This document shows positions 24,576 through 34,200 of a stretch of 64,000 bases of DNA, in pieces (position 1 is the stretch's first letter; each line of letters starts with the position of its first letter). The stretch comes from Acidobacteria bacterium 13_1_20CM_3_53_8 (GTDB lineage Bacteria > Acidobacteriota > Blastocatellia > Pyrinomonadales > Pyrinomonadaceae), in NCBI GenBank assembly GCA_001920415.1, contig MNJR01000007.1, forward strand, positions 1 to 64,000, given 5' to 3'. Position numbers and translations under genes: made by a program. The notes under the pieces are model-generated. The model was not told the origin of the DNA, searched no databases, and worked only from the letters and a program-made list of their open reading frames with translations.

Positions 24576-26966
24576 TCAACTCGTCCTGCTCTCTCCTGCC
24601 GAAGCCGCCTCCACATCAGGCTCGTCGTCCGAGTTGTAATAGCTCGAATAGTAGCCAGCGTAGTAATAGTAGTCGGTTGATTCCAGTTTCACGTTGTTCA
24701 ATACGACGCCGAAGATGTGCGCGCCCACGTCCAACAATTGCTGCTTGGCGCGACGAATGACAGCGCGCGAACTCTTGCCGCCGTGAACGACGAGTATCAC
24801 TCCGTCAACCAGAGTCGAGAGTATAGAAGCATCCGTGAACGAGATGGCGGGCGGCGAGTCAATGATAACGTGCGTGAATCGCTCGCTGAGTTCGCTCAGA
24901 AGTTTTCGCATCTCGTCTGAGCCAAGCAACTCTGCGGGGTTCGGCGGCACAGGCCCGCTCGTCATCAATTTCAGGTTCGGCAGCTTGTCGTAACTTCGTA
25001 TAAGCTCGTCCAGGCCAGCCTCGCCGGAAAGATAGTTGGTGACGCCGCGCGCGTTCGGAATGTTGAACTGCGCATGCAGACGAGGGCGGCGCAGGTCGCA
25101 GTCAACTATGAGAACATCTGCGCCCGTCTGCGCCATCATGACAGCAGTGTTCACAGCCGTAGTGGTCTTACCTTCGGACGGTTGGCTGGAAGTGACTAGA
25201 ATGGTCTTGGGCGGTTGGCCTGCGGAAGAAAGCAGTATGGAGGTGCGCAGGTGGCGATAGGCTTCGGCTATGGACGAGCGCGCGTCTGCAACAAGCGCAA
25301 GCGCGGTAGATTCACCATGCTCTGCCTGCGCGCCGCCCTTTAAGCGCAGGCGCTGCTCGCTGCGCGTTGACGGAATGAGCGCAAGCGCTGGCAAGTGCAG
25401 GTAGCGATCAACGTCTTCGACAGACTTGAGCGTGTCATCCAGATAGTCTAGCAAGAATGCGAGGCCGATGCCTGCGCCTAAAGAGAGCAGGAACGCGATT
25501 AAAATGTTGCGCAGGCGCGGCGGGCCGACGGGCGCGCGCGGCTCGCGGCTATACTGCGAGACGCTCACGTTGTTGGTCTGCATCCTGCCGGTCTGTTCGT
25601 TCTCAAGCTCGCGCTGGCGCTGCAAGAGAGTGGTCAGGTATTGCCTGTTGGTCTCAATCTCCTGCTCTATCATCGTCAGTTGAATCTGATCCTGAGTCTG
25701 CTGGGAGAATTCGCTGTGCTGCTGGTTGTATGACGCGCGCAGGCTGTTCTCTGTGGTTACTGCTGCGTCATACTTGGACTTCATCGTTGCCAGAACTTCG
25801 CCCGGAGCTTTCGTCAGCGCCTCTTCAATCGTCTTGATCTGCTCGTCCACCCTTTTAACTTCAGGCCACTCGACCGTGTAGATGACCAGCAACTCTGATC
25901 TCTTCTGCTTCAATTGATCTAGCTTTTCACGCAACTGCTGAATTCGCTTGCTGTCGGCCACATCAGGCACGGCCATAGGATTTGATTGATGCGCCGCAGC
26001 CTCATAGAGCGACTGAAGATTCTTGCGGTTGTTTTCAGCCTCAAGCAACTGCTTGCTCAATTGCGCCAGACGGTCGGCTGCAAGATCAGCGCCCGGAGAT
26101 TTCGACGGCGGCAGGTTTTTCAGCTTGATATAGTTGACACGCTCTTCGTCCTGTCGTCGGATTTCCAGTTGCAGTTCTGCGATCTTCTGCGCCAAAAGTT
26201 CCGTCGCTTTGGCCGTCCCTTGCGTCTCGCGCTCGAAATTGTTGTAAGCGAAAGTGTCTGCGAAAGTGTTGACAATCTTCTGCGCGAGCACAGGGTCGGA
26301 GTGCGTGAACTTGAGCATGACTAGGTTCGTCGTCATGACAGGCTCGACCGTCAGGTTGCCGGCGAGCGCGTCTTCGTAAGGCTCAAGCCGCGTCAACTGT
26401 TCCGGCGTTAGCTGCTGCTCTGTGACGCGCTCAGGGCTTATAACGGGAAGGTTCGTGCGCGTGGCGGGCGAAGCATTGGTCGTCCTTTCCGACGAGAAGA
26501 TTCTGCGCAGCGCCGTGAACAAGCCGTGCTGCGACTGGTTGCCCAGAAACGCAGAATTGTTCTGAAGGTCTAGTGTTAGAGCGACCTGACGTGCAAGCTG
26601 CTGGCTCTCCAGCAACTTTATCTGAGTGTTCCAGTATTGCGCGTCATCTCCGCCGCCTGTGTTGATGACGACGTTGTTTCCAGCCTTGAGTATGCTGTCA
26701 TGCTTCGGCTCAATCTGTATGGTAGCCTCTGCCTGATAGATAGGAGGCAGGCGGTACATCTGTATAGCCACAAGGCTAGTGACGACAAGCATGAGCGTCA
26801 GTATGAGCCACTTGCGCTTGAGCACAACGTTGAGGTAGTCGCGCAGGTGTGTTGACTCTGCCGCAGCGCCGTACCCATACGACTTAGAATGAGGGAGACT
26901 GCTAAGCGGCCTGTCAAGACCACGCTCTTGCGGGAGGGGAAGCAAACGATTATCTTGAGACACCAT
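24576..26966 (-). CDS. Polysaccharide co-polymerase and BY-type tyrosine autokinase (Wzc-like)
   Basis: The protein has 796 residues. Wzz-type N-terminal domain: first membrane helix (KWLILTLMLVVTSLVAIQMY), long periplasmic coiled coil (residues about 250-480, Gln/Glu/Lys-rich), and a second membrane helix (RNILIAFLLSLGAGIGLAFLL). The cytoplasmic kinase has Walker A SSQPSEGKTTTAVNT, Walker A' LIVDCDLRRPRLH, and Walker B HVIIDSPP. A tyrosine cluster near the C terminus (DYYYYAGYYSSYY) is the autophosphorylation site. It controls chain length and export of a capsule or exopolysaccharide. No cognate phosphatase or Wza is next to it, while an ABC exporter lies elsewhere in the window. Confidence 0.93.
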   Translation of the reverse strand: MVSQDNRLLPLPQERGLDRPLSSLPHSKSYGYGAAAESTHLRDYLNVVLKRKWLILTLMLVVTSLVAIQMYRLPPIYQAEATIQIEPKHDSILKAGNNVVINTGGGDDAQYWNTQIKLLESQQLARQVALTLDLQNNSAFLGNQSQHGLFTALRRIFSSERTTNASPATRTNLPVISPERVTEQQLTPEQLTRLEPYEDALAGNLTVEPVMTTNLVMLKFTHSDPVLAQKIVNTFADTFAYNNFERETQGTAKATELLAQKIAELQLEIRRQDEERVNYIKLKNLPPSKSPGADLAADRLAQLSKQLLEAENNRKNLQSLYEAAAHQSNPMAVPDVADSKRIQQLREKLDQLKQKRSELLVIYTVEWPEVKRVDEQIKTIEEALTKAPGEVLATMKSKYDAAVTTENSLRASYNQQHSEFSQQTQDQIQLTMIEQEIETNRQYLTTLLQRQRELENEQTGRMQTNNVSVSQYSREPRAPVGPPRLRNILIAFLLSLGAGIGLAFLLDYLDDTLKSVEDVDRYLHLPALALIPSTRSEQRLRLKGGAQAEHGESTALALVADARSSIAEAYRHLRTSILLSSAGQPPKTILVTSSQPSEGKTTTAVNTAVMMAQTGADVLIVDCDLRRPRLHAQFNIPNARGVTNYLSGEAGLDELIRSYDKLPNLKLMTSGPVPPNPAELLGSDEMRKLLSELSERFTHVIIDSPPAISFTDASILSTLVDGVILVVHGGKSSRAVIRRAKQQLLDVGAHIFGVVLNNVKLESTDYYYYAGYYSSYYNSDDEPDVEAASAGESRTS

Positions 26967-27150
26967 AATTCAAGCCTTACATCTTAAAAAATTCTTGGCG
27001 GCGAGCGCACCGTAGAAGCTTAATAATAGCAGAGAAGCGCGCAGTGGCAAGTGTAGCAGATGTATGAAGAAGAGGACAGGTTGCACTCGGAGCAGTGACG
27101 AAAGCCGAAAGTTCCAGATAAAGCCAGAAGCTTTGATTTTTAATTTATAA
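26967..27150. other. Intergenic region upstream of wzc, no gene found
   Basis: This leader region contains a TTAAGATG-type sequence just upstream of the wzc start and A/T-rich stretches, but no clear -35/-10 pair. No reading frame with family likeness is present. A 330-bp R3 element follows from 27151. Confidence 0.5.
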
Positions 27151-27483
27151 GTGATGTTACGCGAAATGATGTTTGAGAAACAGCGGCAACAAGTCTGCGC
27201 TAGCAGACGGTTAGAGTAAAGCCCCTGACGAAGCCCGCAAGGGCGTAGTCTGGGGTAAGGGATGAGAAAGCGGTCGGAGTCTGCGATAGCAGACGGCAGA
27301 GAGGAGACAGAAGAATATTTATAGAACGAGAAAACATCTGCCGTCTGCTATCGCAGACTCCGTTGATATATTCGATTGCTTACCCCAGACTCAGCTATCG
27401 CTTCGTCAGGGGCTTTACTCTGTCCGTCTGCTGTCGCAGACTGAGTTGCAGCGCTTAGAACACTGACTGCCGCGTAACATCGG
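27151..27483. mobile_element. R3 element, MITE-like repeat, copy 2
   Basis: Ends GTGATGTTACGC and GCGTAACATCGG give a terminal inverted repeat with core GATGTTACGC. It is flanked by a 6-bp direct repeat TTATAA (27145-27150 and 27484-27489). Internal words GTCTGCG, GCAGACG, GCCCCTGACGAAG match copy 1. It is non-coding; the frame on the minus strand at 27348-27650 crosses the repeat and is not a gene. Confidence 0.85.
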
Positions 27484-27568
27484 TTATAATTCACGCCTGC
27501 AAGGCTTGTACTATCTTTCTTCACTTCTGCTTCAACCGAATTACTTAAGCCGCGCTGTACTGGCCCGG

Positions 27569-28414
27569 TCATTCCGAGCGTATGAAACTCGCCAGCGCCT
27601 CGCACCACTCCGGCATGGGCTTGAGTCCTATAGCTTCGGACAGAATGCATCGCAGGCGAGAATTTCGCGGTCGCGGCGCAGGGCGTTGCAGAGAATCCAT
27701 CTTTACGTCCTCTATGATTGAAGGATCGCGCCCGGCTATTATTAATGACTCGCGCGCGAACTCTGCGAAGCTAGCGCCATGGCCGCCGTTTACTATGTGA
27801 TAGAGTCCGGGCAGATCAATCAGCGCAAGCTCGCGCAGGCGCGCGGCCAAATCCACAGAGTAAGTCGGAGTGCCGTAAGAGTCCGCAATGGACTTCAAAG
27901 GCTTGCCGCTCCTCGCATACTCTACGACACGACTAAGGAAATTCTTACCGCCGTGCCCAAAGACCCAGCCAGTGCGCACGACTATGGTGCGCGCAGATGT
28001 GGCGTAAGCGCGCCGCTCGCCTTCCAGCTTCGAGGCAGCGTAAACGCTCTGCGGATTGGGATCGTCACGCTGTGTGTAGAAACCTTCTTTCGAGCCATCG
28101 AAAACATAGTCGGTTGAGATGGTGACAAACCCTGCCTTCATTCGACGACTGTGACTTGCCAGAAGCTCAGGCCCGCGCGCGTTCACACGAAAGGCGCGCT
28201 CATGATCGAACTCGCAACCGTCAACGTCAGTCCACGCCGCGCAGTTGATGACTATTTCAGGCCGGGCGTTATCGAAAGCGTTTCCAACCTGCAATTCGTC
28301 CGCGATGTCCAGACTCTTATGATCGTAAGCGAAGACTTCATCGCCCAGCGCGCTGCAATGCTCGATTGCAGCGCGACCTACCATGCCGCCAGCACCCGCT
28401 ACTAAAACTCTCAT
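27569..28414 (-). CDS. rfbD: dTDP-4-dehydrorhamnose reductase
   Basis: The protein has 281 residues. The NAD(P)-binding start is VLVAGAGGMVGRAAIEH. SDR active-site residues are ISTDYVFDGSKEGFY and YAASKLEGERRAY, with Tyr-x-x-x-Lys kept. It reduces dTDP-4-keto-L-rhamnose to dTDP-L-rhamnose. It lies downstream of rfbB, which makes the earlier intermediate. RfbA and RfbC are absent from the window, so the pathway is completed elsewhere or this pair belongs to another deoxysugar. The ending has no stop-adjacent hairpin. Confidence 0.9.
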   Translation of the reverse strand: MRVLVAGAGGMVGRAAIEHCSALGDEVFAYDHKSLDIADELQVGNAFDNARPEIVINCAAWTDVDGCEFDHERAFRVNARGPELLASHSRRMKAGFVTISTDYVFDGSKEGFYTQRDDPNPQSVYAASKLEGERRAYATSARTIVVRTGWVFGHGGKNFLSRVVEYARSGKPLKSIADSYGTPTYSVDLAARLRELALIDLPGLYHIVNGGHGASFAEFARESLIIAGRDPSIIEDVKMDSLQRPAPRPRNSRLRCILSEAIGLKPMPEWCEALASFIRSE

Positions 28415-28433
28415 AAAAGAAGTCTGGAGACAG

Positions 28434-28547
28434 ATTGATTTTGGATTTTAGATTGCCGATTTTGGATTGGAGTAAGCTTGAGCAGTTGAATCTCAAGTAG
28501 AGAGCCACTCAACCACTTAATCCAAAATCCAAAATCTAAAATCAAAT
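28434..28547. repeat. Inverted repeat of GATTTTGGATTTTAG words, contains the rfbB stop
   Basis: Arms TTGATTTTGGATTTTAGATT and its complement flank an unrelated loop of about 60 bases. The right arm contains the TGA of rfbB (28542-28544). The left arm begins about 20 bases from the rfbD start. Confidence 0.85.
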
Positions 28548-29555
28548 TGTTCCGTACTGGCGTGCGTAGTATTCGCGGTACGCTCCACTGCGCGCGCTCT
28601 CAACCCACTCTGCATTCTCGGCGTACCAGCGAATGGTCTTCTCAATGCCGCTCTCCCAAGTCTCACGTGGACGCCAGCCGAGTTCCGTCTCGATCTTCGT
28701 TGGATCAATAGCGTAGCGGCGGTCGTGTCCTAACCTATCCTTAACGAACTTGATGAGCGATGGTGGCTTCCCAAGAATTTTTAAGACCGATTGAGCAACG
28801 TCAATATTGCGCCGCTCGTTGCGCGCTCCTATGTTGTAAGTCTCGCCCGTGCGCCCGCGCTCCATCACCTGAAGAATTGCGCGGCAATGGTCGTCAACGT
28901 AAATCCAGTCGCGCACATTCCGCCCATCGCCGTAAACCGGAATCGCTTCATCTCTCATAGCGTTGGCGAGCATGAGCGGAAGAAATTTTTCGGGAAACTG
29001 GCGCGGGCCGTAGTTATTGCCGCAGCGCGTAATCACTGTATTCAATCCGAAAGTGTGATGCGCTGCGCGCACCAAATGTTCGGCTGCCGCTTTGGACGCA
29101 GCGTAAGGGCTGTTCGGCGCAAACGGCGAGCTTTCATCGAAGAAAGCCTCTTCGTCTTCGGGCAGGCTGCCTGTGACCTCGTCCGTAGAGATGTGCACGA
29201 AACGATGTACGCCGCGCTCGCGCGCAGCGTCTAGAAGCACCTGAGTGCCCAAAACGTTCGTTCTTAAAAACTCGTGCGCGGAGGCTATGCTGCGGTCAAC
29301 GTGAGATTCAGCCGCAAAATTAATTATGGCGTCCGTCTCGGCCTCCAGTGCAGCAAGAACGGCATCTGGGTCAGTGATGTCGCCGCGCCAAAAACGGTGA
29401 CGGCTTTCGTCAATACCAGAAAGATTATCCAGGTTTCCGGCATACGTCAGGGCATCGAAATTTACAATACGGCAGTCAGAGAACTCTTCAAGCGCTAGAC
29501 GGATGAAGGCCGAGCCTATAAAGCCCGCGCCGCCGGTAACAAACAGATTTCGCAT
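28542..29555 (-). CDS. rfbB: dTDP-glucose 4,6-dehydratase
   Basis: The protein has 337 residues. The Rossmann start LFVTGGAGFIGSAFIRLA, the active-site stretch ISTDEVTGSLPEDEE and YAASKAAAEHLVRA (Tyr-x-x-x-Lys), and GRNVRDWIYVDDHCRAI are all characteristic of RfbB. It removes water from dTDP-glucose to give dTDP-4-keto-6-deoxyglucose, the first committed step in dTDP-rhamnose synthesis. It is transcribed with rfbD downstream. About 450 bases of non-coding DNA lie before the next, opposite-strand gene. Confidence 0.93.
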   Translation of the reverse strand: MRNLFVTGGAGFIGSAFIRLALEEFSDCRIVNFDALTYAGNLDNLSGIDESRHRFWRGDITDPDAVLAALEAETDAIINFAAESHVDRSIASAHEFLRTNVLGTQVLLDAARERGVHRFVHISTDEVTGSLPEDEEAFFDESSPFAPNSPYAASKAAAEHLVRAAHHTFGLNTVITRCGNNYGPRQFPEKFLPLMLANAMRDEAIPVYGDGRNVRDWIYVDDHCRAILQVMERGRTGETYNIGARNERRNIDVAQSVLKILGKPPSLIKFVKDRLGHDRRYAIDPTKIETELGWRPRETWESGIEKTIRWYAENAEWVESARSGAYREYYARQYGTI

Positions 29556-29818
29556 AAATTCTTAAGCGGCTATAGTGAGCTGGTGCGGCCTGGTTCTATT
29601 TTCTGATAAGCCCGATTCGCTACCGCTCTTGGCCTAACTAACCGAGAGAGCTAAAGCGCAAGCAAAAAAAATTCTGGCGGAAATTTCGGTTGCACGCAGC
29701 GCGCGCGTTGCCTGTTTTATGAGCGGCTGAGTATAGGTTTCCGAATTAAAAGTTGTCAAGAAACCCTAGAGAAAAAGGTCTGGATTGAAATTTAACAAGA
29801 GATTCACATGAAATGGGG

Positions 29819-29847
29819 TTGACATCCTGCTTGATTTAGCATAAAAA
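29819..29847 (+). promoter_or_regulatory. Sigma-70-like promoter for the beta-helix gene
   Basis: TTGACA at 29819-29824 is followed after exactly 17 bases by TAAAAA at 29842-29847 (four of six to TATAAT). It is the best promoter seen in the window and would give a leader of about 160 bases. It was located by eye. Confidence 0.6.
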
Positions 29848-29923
29848 CATCGCCTGCTTTCGCGATGAAGGAGTAATACACCTCGGATTGGCACCCCTCG
29901 CGCAAGTCGCTATCCAAAAGGTT

Positions 29924-29952
29924 TTGACATCAAATTCGACGTTCTGATAAGC
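29924..29952 (+). promoter_or_regulatory. Possible second promoter
   Basis: TTGACA at 29924-29929 is followed at a 17-base spacing by ATAAGC at 29947-29952, a poor -10 match, with TG directly before it. It may be an accessory promoter for the same gene or chance. Confidence 0.35.
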
Positions 29953-30012
29953 ACAAATTGTGGCAGGCGTCGCACCCTAAACAATAACCACACCATTTAA
30001 GGAGATAGGCAC

Positions 30013-30966
30013 ATGAACAAGACCCGTTTCACCCTTAGAATCCTTACGCTCTTCGCTTTCACCTTGACCATCAGCATAGTGGCGAATGCCCAGGCCACGC
30101 GCACATGGGTTTCAGGCGTTGGCGATGACGTTAACCCTTGTAGCAGAACCGCCCCCTGCAAGACCTTTGCCGGAGCGATTTCAAAGACCGCCGATGGCGG
30201 CGAGATTGATTGCATTGATCCAGGTGGGTTCGGTACCGTGACGATTACTAAATCAATCACCATTGATGGCGGCGGAACCTTCGGCTCTATTCTGGCTGCG
30301 GGCAACAACGGCGTTAACGTCAACGACTCCGGCTCGGGCGCTCCGAACTCGAAGGTTGTCAGACTGCGCAACCTTTCTATCAACGGGGCCGGGACCGGCG
30401 TCAACGGCATTAACGGCACCTCCTTCAAGAAGCTGTATGTGGAAAACTGCGTGATCGCAGGGTTCGATAACAGCACCAGCAGCCGCGCAATCAAGGTCGC
30501 TTTAACTGTATCGAACAGCCAGCAGGTCTTTGTCACAGACACCAACGTATCGCCCGGCGGCGCCGTGACCGTTCAGGGTTCAGGCATTGACATAACTAAT
30601 TCGGGTGGGCTGGTCTCGTTCCTGCTTGACAACGTCCGCGTCGAAGGTTTCCAGGGTGACGGCATCATCCTTCAGGCGAACGCCAACGGCGCAATCCGCA
30701 ACACGGCCGTTGCATTGAACTCAGGCATCGGTGTGAAGGTCACCGCGGGCAGTTCGAATGTGGAACTCGAGAGCTGCGAGATTCAGCAGAACAGCACGGG
30801 CGTATCACCCGCAAACGGCGGGACGGTAGTCTTCTCGAACACGAGCGTCTTCGGCAACAACACTGGCGTCGCCAGCGTGGCTGGCGCAATCCTGACCTCG
30901 CACGGCAACAACCAGTTCACCTTAAATGGTGGGGGCGTGACACCGGGCAGCATCGGGCAGCAGTAA
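30013..30966 (+). CDS. Secreted right-handed parallel beta-helix protein
   Basis: The protein has 317 residues. It starts with a signal peptide (FTLRILTLFAFTLTISIVA, cleavage near NAQA). The mature chain begins ATRTWVSGVGDDVNPCSR, then APCKTFAGAISKTADGGEI, a conserved opening in a widespread bacterial family of beta-helix proteins. Stacked parallel-helix rungs follow with Asn/Gly/Val periodicity (NGVNVNDSGSGAPNS, NATGVSP-like turns and a C-terminal GNNQFTLNGGGV). No catalytic residues of a polysaccharide lyase can be recognised. The role is unknown; it may be a surface or matrix protein. AAGGAGA lies upstream of the ATG. The 3' end is followed by a stem-loop. Confidence 0.82.
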   Translation: MNKTRFTLRILTLFAFTLTISIVANAQATRTWVSGVGDDVNPCSRTAPCKTFAGAISKTADGGEIDCIDPGGFGTVTITKSITIDGGGTFGSILAAGNNGVNVNDSGSGAPNSKVVRLRNLSINGAGTGVNGINGTSFKKLYVENCVIAGFDNSTSSRAIKVALTVSNSQQVFVTDTNVSPGGAVTVQGSGIDITNSGGLVSFLLDNVRVEGFQGDGIILQANANGAIRNTAVALNSGIGVKVTAGSSNVELESCEIQQNSTGVSPANGGTVVFSNTSVFGNNTGVASVAGAILTSHGNNQFTLNGGGVTPGSIGQQ

Positions 30967-30994
30967 GCATTGGGATAGAGACTCTGTTTGCTTC

Positions 30995-31024
30995 GTCCGC
31001 CCTTCTACAGAGAGAAGGGCGGAC
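30995..31024 (+). terminator. Stem-loop after the beta-helix gene
   Basis: A perfect 12-bp stem (GTCCGCCCTTCT and its complement) encloses a 6-base loop. The stem starts about 30 bases after the stop codon, but is not followed by a clear run of T. It may stop transcription or protect the mRNA end. Confidence 0.55.
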
Positions 31025-31255
31025 AAAGAGGAAGGTTTTATTCTTTCCAACCGGCACATGACCTATCCGGCCAGAGCTATTAATGAAGTGATAGCCTCTG
31101 ATTAGCTCGGAACAGAATACAGGCCGCACGGCTGAAAAATTTAAAGCCTATCCCGGAGTCTTCACGGCTTAATCTTTTAATGGGCAGCCTCCGTCGTTAG
31201 CTAAACACAAAGAGACTGTCATCCCTTAAGTTTCATCTCAGAAGGAGGGCCACCC

Positions 31256-34200
31256 ATGTTTACTGAAAGGCTAGCGTTACGCCGGAGAAGCCGCTTAACG
31301 CGCCTAGTAATAATCCTATCAGTGTTAGCCTTAGGGGCTAACCTGGTCTACACAGCTTCATCTAAATCCATCAGCCGACACAAGGCGGCTCAGACCGAGA
31401 CCGCGAGTAGGGCGGTCGGCGGTAAGCAGGCTCGCCTGCCGAAGTTAAGTGAAGCTCTATCACCTCTGAAAACGGCGCTCCCGGCGCTCATGCCGCAGGC
31501 GAATCCGACCCCTACGCCTGAGGCCATAGCAACTTATGCGAGCGATTGTACGACGCCGAAGACGTCTTTCGTCTTGAACGAGGTCGTATGCGCCAAAGCG
31601 ACCGGCATCGACCTGCAAACCTTTCCTCGCAGCGTGACCTGGAACAACACTGGCGGCCTCGTCGTTTCGCGGACCGATCTGACGGGCAATACCATCTCGT
31701 TCCAGATCCCGAACGATGCAACCTACGCTATCGATAATCAAACCGGCGATAACCGCGGCATCTGGCAGGTGAAGCTGGTTCCGGTTGGCCGCTCGGTGGT
31801 GAGGGCGAACGCCTTCTTCACCGTAAGCGATCCGACCAGCAAGGCTGCTGACCTGGTCGTCTATAACGTCGTCAACGATCCGATAGGCGACGTGCCGGAC
31901 GGGGCGAACATCACGGTCTCGCTTACCACGACCAACAACGGCCCGGACGCCGTGCCCGACGTTCAGTTGACTGAGCTGGTTCCATCGAACGCGACCTTCG
32001 TGTCCGCGTCTCAGGATTCCGGCCCGACCTTCAACTGTGCGCCTCCCGCCGCAGGCGCGTCTGTCTGTACGATCTCGAGCTTCGCCTCGGGCGCACAGGC
32101 TACATTCACCTTCATCTATAACGTGAACAGCGGCGTGCCCAAAGGCACTGTCATCGCCTCCACGGCGGCGATAGGGCAGATAACCTCGCCCACAAGCGTT
32201 GTCAGCGAACTGAACTCCAGGGACAACCAGTGGACCGCGAGAGCTGCCACATCCGTGAACACCAATACGCCTACGGGCTGCGTGCTGGCCTGCCCGGAGA
32301 ATATGATCGTCACGGCCACAAGCCAGTCGGGAGCGGTCGTTAACTACGGCTCGGCTGAGCCCAGCGGGACGTGCGGGACGATTTCAGGAGACGCAAGTCA
32401 TCCTTCAGGCTCGACCTTCCCCGTAGGGACGACCACTGTCAACCTTACGTCTAGCCAGGGCGGAGGTGGCTGTAGCTTTACGGTGACGGTAGTCGAAGTG
32501 GCTGCCCCGACCATCACCTGTCAGGCCGACCAGACGGCGCAGGCGACGGGCAGTCAGTTAGAAGTTCCCGTCAGTCTCAACACGCCTTCGACCAGCGGCA
32601 ACGGTGTGATATTAGACCACTCCTCCCGGAGCGATAACCGGCCTTTGACCGACCCGTATCCGGTCGGCACGACGATAATCACTTGGGTGGCTACGGAAAC
32701 GTTCCAGGGGACTGACCCCCAGACGAACGATCCAATCGTTATCGAAGGTCGCGCCGTCTCCTGTACGCAAAAGATAATCGTGACATCAACTGGTGCTCCG
32801 ACCATCTCTTGCCCGACTGATCGGACGTTTAATGCTGCGAGCTGCGATACAGTGCTTACTGCTGCTCAAATCGGCACGCCGACCTACAGCGGCAGCAACG
32901 CGACGTTGACGAGCAGGCGAAGCGATGACCTTGCGTTGACTGACCCGTTCCCGGGTGGTCAAACGCGTATCACCTGGACGGTGACCGATGACGTTGATCG
33001 TGTCGCATCCTGCGTGCAGACGATAACTATTACATCTACCGGCGGCGGCGATACTACGCCACCAACGCTCGATGTACCGCCGGATGTGACTGTCACTACT
33101 GGCGGATGCTCGGCGCTTCTTGACGACGAGCTTGGAGTAGCAACCGCTGATGACAACTGCTCATCTTCGGTCTCAATCACACGCACAGGTATTCCTTTGA
33201 ATCAGCTTGGACAGCCAACCTTTGTCTTCCCCGTCGGTGTGACCACTATCACCTACACGGCGACGGATGGGGCTGGCAATTCAACGGTCAAGACTCAGAA
33301 GATAACTGTGAAAGAGCTTACGCCGCCGACCATCTCGGCTCCGGCTGACGTGGTGCTCTATACAGGCGCAGGCGCAACGTCGTGCGGCCTTAACATCGCC
33401 AACCTTGACGCGTCTCTTGGCACGGCAACGACAAGCGATAATTGCCCCGGAACAGTCACAGTCGCACGCAGCAATGTTCCTGCCGGAAATAACTTCCCGG
33501 TCGGAGATACTATCGTCACCTATACGGCGACTGATATTTCTGGCAATACGGCATCAGCCAACCAGAAGGTGACGGTGCGTGATAACACAGTGCCGACGAT
33601 TAGTGCTCCGGCAGACGTGACACTATACACAGGCTCAGGTGCTACAACGTGCGATGTGACCGTCAGCAATTTGGACGCAACGCTTGGCACGGCGACGGCT
33701 AATGACAATTGTCCGGGTGTCACAGTGGCACGTGGCGGTGGCAACGTCTTCCCGCTAGGGGATACTAATGTCATCTACACGGCGACCGATGCATACGGCA
33801 ATACAGCCACAGCTACACAGAAGGTAACGGTGGTTGACAATACGCCGCCGGTGGTAACGCCGCCAGCTAACATAACCGTGCACCTGCCGTTGAATTCGAC
33901 GGCAACGAGCATGGTCGTTAACTACCCGAATCCGGCGACAGCCACAGACAACTGTGCTGGGACGATCACCTTCAACTATAATCCGGCGTCAGGCTCGACC
34001 TTCTCGGTCGGCACGACTACGGTGACAGTGACGGCGACCGACGCGCACAACAACAATGCTCAGACCACGTTTACCGTGACGGTGCTCTACAACTTCACGG
34101 GCTTCTTCTCGCCAGTTATCAATCCGCCGACATTCAATGTCGTCAATGCTGGCAGGGCGATTCCCGTTAAGTTCAGCCTGAGTGGAAACAAGGGGCTGAA

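Larger units (their letters stand above)
29556..30012 (+). other. Long intergenic region between divergent genes
   Basis: This 457-base gap lies between rfbB (minus) and the beta-helix gene (plus). It contains two TTGACA motifs on the plus strand (listed separately), no repeat of the families seen elsewhere, and a good ribosome-binding site AAGGAGA close before the plus-strand start at 30013. No gene is visible. Confidence 0.6.

Noticed and set aside
24576-26966. Prophage or integrated element boundary near Wzc
   Set aside because: No integrase, tRNA or attachment-site duplication was seen; strand changes are explained by separate operons.
27348-27650. 100-residue open frame on the minus strand
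   Set aside because: It runs through the R3 element and overlaps rfbD in a different frame; no independent support.
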